From Trujillonella endophytica (GTDB taxonomy: Bacteria > Actinomycetota > Actinomycetes > Mycobacteriales > Geodermatophilaceae), in the NCBI RefSeq assembly GCF_019799905.1, contig NZ_JABGCI010000001.1, forward strand, positions 248,001 to 312,000: a stretch of 64,000 bases of DNA. The letters run 5' to 3'. The translations under genes and the position numbers were made by a program. A model generated the notes under the pieces. It was given only the letters and a program-made list of their open reading frames with translations. It was not told where the DNA came from and made no database searches. Shown here in pieces: positions 8,367 through 15,339 of this stretch. Numbering within the stretch: position 1 is the stretch's first letter; each line of letters opens with the position of its first letter.

Positions 8367-9187
8367 CCCTGACCGCCACCAGCTTCGACTGGGTCCGCCA
8401 GGTGGTCCACCGGGAGAGCGCCATCGTGCTCCAGCCCGGGAAGGAGTACCTGGTCGAGGCGCGGTTGCTGCCGATCGCCCGGCAGATGGGACTCGCGGAC
8501 GTCGGCCAGCTCGTCGACAGCGTGCGCACCCGCCCGAGCCCGGAGAACACCCGGCGCATCGTCGAGGCGCTCACCACCAACGAGACCTCGTGGTTCCGCG
8601 ACGGCGACCCGTTCACCGCGCTGACCACGACCGTCCTCCCGGCGCTGCAGGCGGCCCGCGGTCCGGCCGAGCGGCTGCAGATCTGGTCCGCCGCCTGCTC
8701 CAGCGGGCAGGAGGCGTACACGATCGCGATGCTGCTCGAGGACGCGATGCCCAACGCGGGCAGCCGGGTCTCGATCACGGCCACCGACCTCTCCCGCGAG
8801 ATGGTCGAGCGGACCCGCGCGGGCCGGTTCAGCCAGCTGGAGGTCAACCGCGGCCTGCCGGCGCCGATGCTGGTCCGGCACTTCAGCCGGGCCAGCAGCG
8901 AGTGGGAGGTCAACGCCAACCTCCGCCGGATGGTGACCGCGACCGAGTGCAACCTCGCGGCGCCGCTGCCGCGGATGGGCCCGTTCGACGTGGTCTACCT
9001 GCGCAACGTCCTCATCTACTTCGACCTGTCGACCAAGCAGGCCATCCTCCGCCGGGTGCGGTCGCTGATGCGCCCTGACGGGTGGCTGTTCCTCGGCGCC
9101 GCCGAGACCACCCTGGGCGTCGACGACTCCTGGGAGCGGGTCGTGCTCGGCCGCAGCTCCGCCTACCGCCCGCTGAAGGGGGCCTGA
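8363..9187 (+). CDS. cheR: Chemotaxis protein methyltransferase CheR
   Basis: This 274-aa SAM-dependent enzyme methylates receptor glutamates. It has the N-terminal helical CheR domain with the conserved TTNETSWFRD segment, then a Rossmann domain with the SAM loop IWSAACSSGQEAYTIAM, ITATDLS, and the FDVVYLRNVLIYFD motif. The ATG overlaps the cheB stop (ATGA), so adaptation enzymes are co-translated. Length is normal for CheR. Confidence 0.96.
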   Translation: MTLTATSFDWVRQVVHRESAIVLQPGKEYLVEARLLPIARQMGLADVGQLVDSVRTRPSPENTRRIVEALTTNETSWFRDGDPFTALTTTVLPALQAARGPAERLQIWSAACSSGQEAYTIAMLLEDAMPNAGSRVSITATDLSREMVERTRAGRFSQLEVNRGLPAPMLVRHFSRASSEWEVNANLRRMVTATECNLAAPLPRMGPFDVVYLRNVLIYFDLSTKQAILRRVRSLMRPDGWLFLGAAETTLGVDDSWERVVLGRSSAYRPLKGA

Positions 9188-9188
9188 C

Positions 9189-9572
9189 ATGCGTGCACTG
9201 GTGATCGACGACTCCCGCGCCATGCGCCGGATCGTGAGCTCGATCCTCATCGGTCTCGGCTACGAGGTGCGCGACGCCGGCCACGGCGGCGAGGCCCTCG
9301 ACGTGCTGAACGAGGGCTGGGTCCCCGACCTGGCCACCATCGACTGGAACATGCCCGTGATGGACGGGCTGCAGTTCGTCTCCGCCGTCCGGTCCAACCC
9401 GGCCTGGCGCTCGATGACCATGATGATGGTCACCTCGGAGAGCGAGCACACCCAGATCGTGCGGGCGCTGGCCGCCGGCGCGCACGAGTACGTGATCAAG
9501 CCGTTCACGGCCGACGCCATCCGCGACAAGCTGGCGCTGCTCGGCCTGCTCCCCCAGGAGGTCGTCCTGTGA
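9189..9572 (+). CDS. cheY: CheY-like single-domain response regulator (first copy)
   Basis: This 127-aa receiver domain has D7, D8, phospho-acceptor D52 (TIDWNMPVMDG), a switch Thr in MVTSES and Lys in VIKPF. It follows the cheR stop by 1 nt and overlaps the next gene by GTGA. It shares the DWNMP signature with the second CheY of the operon. One of the two is expected to bind the flagellar switch and the other may act as a phosphate sink; the sequence does not say which. Confidence 0.92.
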   Translation: MRALVIDDSRAMRRIVSSILIGLGYEVRDAGHGGEALDVLNEGWVPDLATIDWNMPVMDGLQFVSAVRSNPAWRSMTMMMVTSESEHTQIVRALAAGAHEYVIKPFTADAIRDKLALLGLLPQEVVL

Positions 9573-10096
9573 CCGTCTTCGAGACCGCCGAGCGCCGTCG
9601 CGTCGGCGACGCCCGCCCGGTCATCACCGAGCTGATCGACGGCACCACCGTCCAGTCCATCGCCGAGGAGGCGTGGATCTCGCTGGTCGGTGAGGAGGAG
9701 GTCCTCGTCCCGCTGCCCGCCGAGCTGCCGGCCGACGTCCTGTCCAGCTGGGTCGACGTCGTCGGCCCGTGGACCGGCAGCGTCGTCCTCACGGCCGGCC
9801 GGCAGACCGCCGAGGAGCTCACCCGCGCCCTGCTCCGCGAGAGCGCCCCCGAGGTGCTCGAGGAGGAGGACGTCGTCGACGCCTTCGGCGAGATCGCCAA
9901 CGTCGTCGGGGGAAGCGTCAAGGCGGCCCTGCCGGGCCAGTCCGCGCTCAGCCTCCCGTCGGTCGGCACCAGCCCGGAGGTCCGCAACACGGCCGACGTC
10001 TGCCGGATCGACCTCACCTGGCGCGGTGAGCCGGTCTCGATCTCCGTCCAGGGCGCGCTCCCGGCCCTGCCCGTCCCGCACGACCCCCACCCCTGA
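9569..10096 (+). CDS. CheX-like CheY-P phosphatase
   Basis: This 175-aa protein has the CheC/CheX phosphatase helix: E108 and N111 in DAFGEIANVVGGSVK, the ExxN motif whose residues attack phospho-CheY in this family. The flanking alpha/beta pattern (strands SVVLTAG and VSISVQG) fits CheX. GTG overlaps the upstream cheY stop. It is probably cytoplasmic and dephosphorylates CheY, in place of CheZ, which actinobacteria lack. Confidence 0.8.
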   Translation: MTVFETAERRRVGDARPVITELIDGTTVQSIAEEAWISLVGEEEVLVPLPAELPADVLSSWVDVVGPWTGSVVLTAGRQTAEELTRALLRESAPEVLEEEDVVDAFGEIANVVGGSVKAALPGQSALSLPSVGTSPEVRNTADVCRIDLTWRGEPVSISVQGALPALPVPHDPHP

Positions 10097-10125
10097 CCAC
10101 CCACGCACGAGAACGGAGTCACCCT

Positions 10126-10488
10126 GTGAAGATCCTCATCGCCGACGACAGCCGGGTCATGCGGCAGATCGTCATCCGCACCCTGCGCCAGGCCGGCTAC
10201 GACGACCACGAGATCGTCGAGGCCGAGGACGGCCGCGACGCCTACGACAAGGTCCAGTCGGAGAAGCCCGACCTGGTCCTGTCCGACTGGAACATGCCGA
10301 ACATGACCGGCATGGAGTGCCTGGAGGCGCTGCGCTCCTCCGGCTCGACCGTGCCCTTCGGCTTCGTCACCTCGGAGGGGTCGGAGGAGATGCGGGGCAA
10401 GGCGGCCGACGCCGGCGCCATGTTCCTCATCGCCAAGCCCTTCACGTCCGAGACGTTCCAGGACCACCTGGACGGGGTGATCGTGTGA
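10126..10488 (+). CDS. cheY: CheY response regulator (second copy)
   Basis: This 120-aa receiver domain has D7, D8, phospho-acceptor D54 (LSDWNMPNMTGMECLEAL), Thr in FVTSEGS and Lys in IAKPF. The arrangement matches flagellar CheY closely. A 29-bp gap carrying its ribosome site (CGGAGTC) separates it from the cheX-like gene, and it overlaps the next gene by GTGA. Confidence 0.93.
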   Translation: MKILIADDSRVMRQIVIRTLRQAGYDDHEIVEAEDGRDAYDKVQSEKPDLVLSDWNMPNMTGMECLEALRSSGSTVPFGFVTSEGSEEMRGKAADAGAMFLIAKPFTSETFQDHLDGVIV

Positions 10489-10976
10489 CCGCCCCCCTCG
10501 CCGTCGTCCTGCCCAACATCAAGGACGTCAAGGACATGCTGTCGGGCCTCGTCGGGAAGCCGGTGAACGTCGCTCCCGGCGCCCCGGTCACCCCGACCGA
10601 GCGCTCGCCGGTGTCGGTCGCCGTGTACGTCGACCCGCAGATGAACACCAACGCGCTGTGCGTCATGGACCTCGCGCTGTCGGCCTACACCGGCGGTGCG
10701 CTGGCCCTGCTGCCCCCCGGCGGCTGCCAGGACGCGGTCGAGGAGGACGGCGAGCTGACCTCCATGCTGACCGAGGCGCTCCACGAGGTCGTCAACGTCC
10801 TCTCGGCCCTGTTCAACGTGCCGGGTGCGCCGCACTCCAAGCTGCACAAGCTCTTCGCCCCCGGCGACGACGTCGACGGCGACATCGCCGGCATGCTCGC
10901 CGCCTTCAACCGGCTCGACCTCGCGGTCGAGGTCCCCGGTTACGGCAAGGGCGGGCTGTCGCTGGTCATCCCGTAA
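10485..10976 (+). CDS. Second CheC/CheX-like protein of the operon
   Basis: The protein has 163 aa. A helix EALHEVVNVLSALFN carries an ExxN pattern (E101, N104) like the CheC/CheX active site, preceded by strands VSVAVYVD and GALALLPPGG. I infer a divergent CheX-type phosphatase or CheY-binding protein; overall similarity is weaker than for the 9569 gene. The start GTG overlaps the cheY stop (GTGA). It is the last gene of the operon and is followed by a hairpin shared with the convergent gene. Confidence 0.62.
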   Translation: MTAPLAVVLPNIKDVKDMLSGLVGKPVNVAPGAPVTPTERSPVSVAVYVDPQMNTNALCVMDLALSAYTGGALALLPPGGCQDAVEEDGELTSMLTEALHEVVNVLSALFNVPGAPHSKLHKLFAPGDDVDGDIAGMLAAFNRLDLAVEVPGYGKGGLSLVIP

Positions 10977-11070
10977 CCACCTCGCGGAGCCGGGCGACCC
11001 CCGGCGTGAGGAGCTGCCCCGGGGCGGCGCAGGGCCACCCGTGCCCCGCCGCCCCGGGCGCATCCCGTCA

Positions 11071-11102
11071 GAGGCCCGTCCGCGCACCGCGGGGCGGGCC
11101 TC
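11071..11102. terminator. Hairpin between convergent genes
   Basis: GAGGCCCGTCC and GGGGCGGGCCTC pair with one mismatch. It lies between the end of the che operon (10976) and the stop of the minus-strand anti-sigma-like gene (11101), so it can serve both directions. Confidence 0.6.
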
Positions 11103-11559
11103 ACCCGTAGGCGGGTTCGAGGTCCTCCACCGACGTCGGCAGGCAGGCCCACACGTGCTTGCACACGTCGTCGACGTACCAGCCGTGCGCCACCGACAGG
11201 CGGGCCACCAGGTACAGGCCCATCCCGCCCTTGGCGGGGTCCCGGTCGACCGCCGGTGCCGGCATGGTGTCCCGCGCGCGGTCGCTGATGTCGAAGATCC
11301 AGCCGCCGCTGCCGGCGATCACCGTGGCGACCACGGGCCGGTCCCCGTGCCGCAGGGCGTTGGACGCGAGCTCGTCGAAGGCCAGGATCATCCGGTCGGC
11401 CACCGGGTCGTCGTGGTCGCGGGGGAAGCCGACCTCGTCCAGACGGGCGCGCAACGCGGCACGGACCGCCGGGAGCTCGGCGAGCGACGCCAGGTCCCAC
11501 CGCCACATCTCGCCCCGGCCGTCCGGCAGCGGCCGCAGAGGCCACGCCAGTCGACTCAT
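11101..11559 (-). CDS. RsbW-like ATP-binding anti-sigma/serine kinase
   Basis: This 152-aa GHKL ATPase is of the single-domain type used by RsbW/SpoIIAB-like partner-switching proteins. The N box is DELASNALRHG, the G1 region IFDISDRA and the G2 region GGMGLYLVARL. These proteins phosphorylate STAS anti-anti-sigma factors and sequester sigma factors. It is divergent from the PAS-GAF-SpoIIE phosphatase gene, the typical counter-enzyme. The ATG at 11559 has a G-rich site upstream. Its sigma target is unknown. Confidence 0.8.
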   Translation of the reverse strand: MSRLAWPLRPLPDGRGEMWRWDLASLAELPAVRAALRARLDEVGFPRDHDDPVADRMILAFDELASNALRHGDRPVVATVIAGSGGWIFDISDRARDTMPAPAVDRDPAKGGMGLYLVARLSVAHGWYVDDVCKHVWACLPTSVEDLEPAYG

Positions 11560-11601
11560 GTCCCCGCCCCCGTCGCATCCGGTTTCTTGGATGTCCTCCC
11601 G

Positions 11602-11626
11602 GTTCCCAGTCGCGCACTGCCTCAAC
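11602..11626 (-). promoter_or_regulatory. Candidate SigB/SigF-type promoter
   Basis: On the minus strand GTTG, 15 nt, GGGAAC resembles the actinobacterial SigB/SigF consensus GTTT-N14-16-GGGTAT. It sits 43 nt upstream of the RsbW-like gene, which would allow stress-sigma autoregulation. The match is imperfect. Confidence 0.3.
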
Positions 11627-11682
11627 CGTGTGATCCCCGACAGGGTGGTACCCGGCGGCGGGTGGCCGGTTCCGGCGCCTGC

Positions 11683-13422
11683 ATGCGGCAGAGTGTCGCC
11701 GTGATCAACGACCGGGCGCGGCCGCCCGGCGACCTGCTGGTGCAGGCCGTCGAGGGCATGGAGCGCCCGTTGTTCGTCCTCGACGACGAGTGGCGGTTCA
11801 GCTACATCAACCCCGCGGGCGCCGCCGTGCTGGGACGCACCGTGGGAGGACTGGTCGGGCGCGTCGTCTGGGACGAGTTCCCCGAGGCCGTGGGGAGCCA
11901 GTTCGAGGAGCTCTACACGAAGGTGCGCAGCACCGGTGAGTCCGGCCGCACGGAGGCCTTCTTCCCGCCCCTGGACACCTGGTTCCAGGCCGACGCCTTC
12001 CTCACCGACGCCGGCCTGGTGGTGACCTATGACGACGTCACCGACCGCCACCGCACGGAGCAGGAGCGGGCCGCCGCCGTGGCGGCCCGCGAGGAGGCCG
12101 CCCAGCGCGCCGCCGAGGCCGCGCGGCGGGCCGCCGACGCCGCCGCCACGGCCGAGCTGGCCGGCCGGCACCTGATGCTGCTCGGCGACATCAGCCAGGC
12201 CATGACGTCCACGCTGGACACCGACGAGGCGGTCAGCCGCTTCGCCCGCCTGGTCGTCCCGCTGCTCGCCGACATGTGCCTGGTGACCGTCGTGGACCCC
12301 GACGGCACCCGGCGGGACGTCGGCCGGGCGCACCGCGACCCGGCCATGGTCGAGGCGATGCACCGCTACGCCGACGCCCGCGTGGGCAGCAACCGCACCA
12401 ACGCACCGGTGCCGACGGCGCTGCGCAGCGGCCAGCCCGTGGTGATCCCGCGGCTCACCAGCGCGCACATCGACCAGATGGTGGGCGACGAGGCCGCCCG
12501 CGAGGCGCTGGCGCCGCTGAACGTCTCCGCCGTCGCCACCTTCCCCCTGCTGGCGCGCGGGGAGCACTTCGGCGCTCTGACGCTGGCCAACGGTCCGGAG
12601 CGGGGGCCGCACACCGACGTCGAGCTGCGCACCGCCGAGGTCGCCTCCCGCCGGGCGGCCCTGGCACTGGACAACGCCCGCCTGGCCGCGGCCAACCAGC
12701 AGGTCGCCGAGCGGCTGCAGCTGTCGCTGCTCTCCCCGCCGGTGCAGCAGCCGCACCTGGAGACCGCCGTCCGCTACCGCGCCGCCACCCGCGGCGTCTC
12801 GATCGGCGGCGACTGGTACGACAGCTTCCTCCAGCCCGACGGCGACATGGTGATCGTCATCGGCGACGTCATGGGCCACGACATCGAGGCCGCGGCGGCG
12901 ATGGGCCAGGTCAAGACCCTGGTGCGGGGCATCGCCTTCGACCGGCTGGAGGAGCCGGCGGGCGTCCTGCGGCGGGTGGACCACGCGCTCGTCGGCCTGG
13001 CCGTGCCGACGATGGCGACCGCTCTGGTCTGCCGGGTCGAGCACGACGGCGCCGGCGGCCGCACGCTGCGCTGGTCGTCGGCCGGGCACCCCGAGCCCCT
13101 CGTACTCACCCCCGACGGCCGCGTCGCCGACCTCACCGCGCCCATCGGCCCGCCCCTGGGCATCGGCTGGCGTGGGCCGCGCGCCGACGGGGCGGCGGAC
13201 CTGCCCGACGACGCCACCGTCCTGCTGTTCACCGACGGGCTGTTCGAGCGCCGCGGCATCCCGCTGGACGACGGCCGGGACCAGGTGCGCCGGCTGCTCG
13301 CGGACTTCGGGGACCGGCCGCTGGAGGAGCTGTGCGATCGGCTCCTGGCCGTGATGCTCGCCGACGGCGCGGAGGACGACGTCGCGCTGCTGGCCCTGCG
13401 CACCCGCACCGCCGCCCGCTGA
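11683..13422 (+). CDS. PAS-GAF-SpoIIE (PP2C) phosphatase, RsbU/RsbP type
   Basis: The protein has 579 aa. An N-terminal PAS domain (about 20-125, FVLDDEWRFSYINPAGAAVLG) is followed by an Ala/Glu coiled coil (about 125-160), a GAF domain (about 165-340) and a SpoIIE phosphatase domain (about 355-575) with metal-binding GGDWYDSF, IGDVMGHDIEAAAAM and LLFTDGLFERR. It would dephosphorylate a STAS protein to release a stress sigma factor in response to a bound ligand or signal. The start may instead be GTG at 11701. Divergent from the RsbW-like gene and clearly paralogous to the phosphatase ending at 32925. Confidence 0.88.
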   Translation: MRQSVAVINDRARPPGDLLVQAVEGMERPLFVLDDEWRFSYINPAGAAVLGRTVGGLVGRVVWDEFPEAVGSQFEELYTKVRSTGESGRTEAFFPPLDTWFQADAFLTDAGLVVTYDDVTDRHRTEQERAAAVAAREEAAQRAAEAARRAADAAATAELAGRHLMLLGDISQAMTSTLDTDEAVSRFARLVVPLLADMCLVTVVDPDGTRRDVGRAHRDPAMVEAMHRYADARVGSNRTNAPVPTALRSGQPVVIPRLTSAHIDQMVGDEAAREALAPLNVSAVATFPLLARGEHFGALTLANGPERGPHTDVELRTAEVASRRAALALDNARLAAANQQVAERLQLSLLSPPVQQPHLETAVRYRAATRGVSIGGDWYDSFLQPDGDMVIVIGDVMGHDIEAAAAMGQVKTLVRGIAFDRLEEPAGVLRRVDHALVGLAVPTMATALVCRVEHDGAGGRTLRWSSAGHPEPLVLTPDGRVADLTAPIGPPLGIGWRGPRADGAADLPDDATVLLFTDGLFERRGIPLDDGRDQVRRLLADFGDRPLEELCDRLLAVMLADGAEDDVALLALRTRTAAR

Positions 13423-13459
13423 CCCCTCCGGGCGCCGACACCAGGCGTGCCACCGGCGG

Positions 13460-13515
13460 CCCCGTCCAGAGGCTCATCCCGAGCTTGCGAGGGATGAGGA
13501 GGACGGGGTCCTTCA
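13460..13515 (-). terminator. Stop-codon-linked palindromic terminator, copy 1
   Basis: Read on the minus strand, GGACCCCGTCC follows the stop of the AAA ATPase gene by 3 nt and leads into TCATCCCTCGC, AGCTCG and GGGATGAG, closing with GGACGGGG. The arms form an imperfect hairpin. The same element follows the stops at 49128 and 58467 and, as a related form, at 36531. Confidence 0.7.
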
Positions 13516-14748
13516 TCAGTCCGCGGGGTGGCTGAGCAGGTAGCGGCCGAAGTGCGGCACCGTGAAGGCGATCTGGCCGCGCTCGGCGGAGTAGACGAGC
13601 CCCTTCTTGATCAGCGAGTCCCGGGCGGGGGAGAGCGAGGCCGGCTTACGGCCCAGGGAGACCGCCACCTCCGACGTCGCGACGGCGGTTCCCTGCGGCC
13701 CGCCGAGCTCGGCCATCGCGTGCATGTACTCCCGTTCGGCGGGCGTCGCGCGGTCGTAGCGGGAGCCGAAGAAGCCCACGGCGAGCTCGGTCTCGGCGAC
13801 CGGTGCGGCCATGGCGACGTCGGCGGCGGTGATGGGCGAGGCGGCCGCGACGTCCCAGGTGACCTTGCCGTAGGCCTGCACGAAGTAGGGGTAGCCGTCG
13901 GCGGCGGCGTAGAGCGCGTCGAGCGCCGCCGGCTCGAACTCGACGTCCTCGCGCGCGGCGGGGGCGAGCAGGGCGCGGTCGGCCGCGGCGCGGTCCAGCC
14001 GGTCGATGCGCAGGTAGCGGAAGAGCCGCTCGGAGTAGCTCTTGGAGGCGCTGAGCACGGCCGGGAGGTGGGGGAGGCCCGCGCCGACGACGATCAGCGG
14101 CGCGCCCTGCTGGGACAGCTCGTGGCAGGCCGCGCAGATGGCCGAGACGTCGGGGGCCTGCACGTCCTGCATCTCGTCGATGAACAGGGCGATGCCGCGG
14201 CCGACGTCGGCGGCCAGGCCGGCGGCGTCGGTGAGCAGCTCCACCAGGTCGATCTCCATGTCCCCGGAGTCGGCCCGGCCGCTGGCCGCGGGGACGTCGA
14301 TGCCGGGCTGCCACCGGTCGCGGACCTTCGCGTCGCTGCCCACGGCCCGCTGCGCGAACGCCTTGACGGTCGCGAGGACGGCGTCCATGGAGTCCTGGTC
14401 GGGGTGCCGCAGCTCGCGCAGCGCCATGTGCAGCGCGGAGGAGACCGGCCGGCGCAGCGACTGGTCGGGCCGGGCCTCGATCTTCCCGGTGCCCCACCCC
14501 CGGCCGATGGCCGCGGACCGCAGCTGGTTGAGCAGCACCGTCTTGCCGACACCGCGCAGCCCGGTGAGCACCAGCGACCGCTCCGGGCGCCCCCGCGCGA
14601 TCCGCTCCAGGACGACGTCGAAGGCAGACAGCTCGTCGTCCCGGCCGGCGAGCTCGGGCGGGCGCTGGCCGGCGCCGGGGGCGTAGGGGTTCCGGACGGG
14701 ATCCACGTCGAGCACCGTATGCCGCTCTCTAGCGGCGGACGTAGACAT
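13516..14748 (-). CDS. AAA+ ATPase with C-terminal winged helix (AAA_16/ORC-like)
   Basis: This 410-aa protein has Walker A TGLRGVGKT (about residues 63-71) and Walker B IALFIDEMQDV. A lid domain and a C-terminal winged-helix-like segment (ATSEVAVSLGRKPASLSPARDSLIKKGLVYS) follow, ending in YLLSHPAD. The layout resembles Cdc6/Orc-type or archaeal-type regulatory ATPases, commonly annotated as ATP-binding protein in actinobacteria. There is no membrane span. Function is unknown: DNA loading, transcription control and defence are all possible. The start region contains a CGCTAGAGAGCGG motif that reappears inverted at 14846 in the divergent upstream region. Confidence 0.75.
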   Translation of the reverse strand: MSTSAARERHTVLDVDPVRNPYAPGAGQRPPELAGRDDELSAFDVVLERIARGRPERSLVLTGLRGVGKTVLLNQLRSAAIGRGWGTGKIEARPDQSLRRPVSSALHMALRELRHPDQDSMDAVLATVKAFAQRAVGSDAKVRDRWQPGIDVPAASGRADSGDMEIDLVELLTDAAGLAADVGRGIALFIDEMQDVQAPDVSAICAACHELSQQGAPLIVVGAGLPHLPAVLSASKSYSERLFRYLRIDRLDRAAADRALLAPAAREDVEFEPAALDALYAAADGYPYFVQAYGKVTWDVAAASPITAADVAMAAPVAETELAVGFFGSRYDRATPAEREYMHAMAELGGPQGTAVATSEVAVSLGRKPASLSPARDSLIKKGLVYSAERGQIAFTVPHFGRYLLSHPAD

Positions 14749-14828
14749 CCGTAGAACAGGACATGCGTGTCGGTAGCGGCGCGGCCGACGCGGCTGTCGG
14801 CGGGTGGGCGCACGACTACGGCGTTCTG

Positions 14829-14856
14829 GCTCTCTCTACGGGCGACGCTAGAGAGC
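14829..14856. promoter_or_regulatory. TCTAGCG-type palindrome in a divergent promoter region
   Basis: GCTCTCTCTA, 10 nt, TAGAGAGC forms an inverted repeat. It overlaps CGCTAGAGAGCGG (14846-14858), which occurs in opposite orientation at 14722-14734 in the start of the AAA gene. Because it lies between divergent genes, an operator is more likely than a terminator. It resembles the palindromes at 29523 and 30261. Confidence 0.45.
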
Positions 14857-14897
14857 GGTAGATGCCCGTAGGTCCCCGCGTGGGCGGCTGCGGGCCG

Positions 14898-14911
14898 TTA
14901 GCGTGCGCGCC
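14898..14911 (+). promoter_or_regulatory. Leaderless -10 box of the holin-like gene
   Basis: TTAGCGT lies 7 nt before the GTG at 14912. The spacing fits leaderless transcription starting at the initiation codon, as at 15340, 37731, 53413 and 53859. Confidence 0.45.
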
Positions 14912-15280
14912 GTGATCAAGTTCGCGCTCAAGGTCGTGCTCATGGCCGGCGTCTTCTACGGCGTCGCCTACCTGCTCGACGGCGTCGAGGTGCTGCCCAA
15001 CCCGGACGGGCCGCTGGGGGAGTTCGGGACCTGGTTGTGGATCGCGCTGGTCTTCGCGGTCGTCAACGCGATCGTGGGGCCGATCCTGCGGCTGATCGGC
15101 CTGCCGTTCGTGCTGCTGACGCTCGGTCTGTTCCTCCTCGTCATCAACGCCGCGCTGCTCGGGATCACCGCGGCGGTGACCGACCGGCTGACCGTCGACG
15201 GGTTCGGCAGCGCCGTCCTCGGCGGGCTGCTCCTCGCCGTCGGCGGCTGGCTGGCCGACCAGCTGCTCGACCGCGACTAG
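14912..15280 (+). CDS. Phage holin IV_2-like small membrane protein
   Basis: This 122-aa integral membrane protein has four hydrophobic segments: KFALKVVLMAGVFYGVAYLL, TWLWIALVFAVVNAIVGPIL, LPFVLLTLGLFLLVINAALL and GSAVLGGLLLAVGGWLA. The NAIVGPILRLIGLPF motif is typical of the phage_holin_4_2/DUF422-like family found widely in bacterial chromosomes, usually not in prophages. Its role is unknown. There are no phage genes around it. The start GTG has no ribosome site but a TAGCGT box; GTG at 14903 is an alternative. Confidence 0.75.
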   Translation: MIKFALKVVLMAGVFYGVAYLLDGVEVLPNPDGPLGEFGTWLWIALVFAVVNAIVGPILRLIGLPFVLLTLGLFLLVINAALLGITAAVTDRLTVDGFGSAVLGGLLLAVGGWLADQLLDRD

Positions 15281-15328
15281 CCCTCGCGCCAGTGCCGCGT
15301 CGGCGGGACGTCCGGGTTCCGCGGGACT

Positions 15329-15339
15329 AGCGTCCAGGC
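15329..15339 (+). promoter_or_regulatory. Leaderless -10 box of the glutamate dehydrogenase gene
   Basis: ACTAGCGT ends 6 nt before the ATG at 15340 with no Shine-Dalgarno sequence, matching the leaderless pattern recurring in this window. Confidence 0.45.

Noticed and set aside
14912-15280. Holin gene as evidence of a prophage
   Set aside because: The family is widespread in chromosomes and no lysin, capsid, terminase or integrase is nearby.
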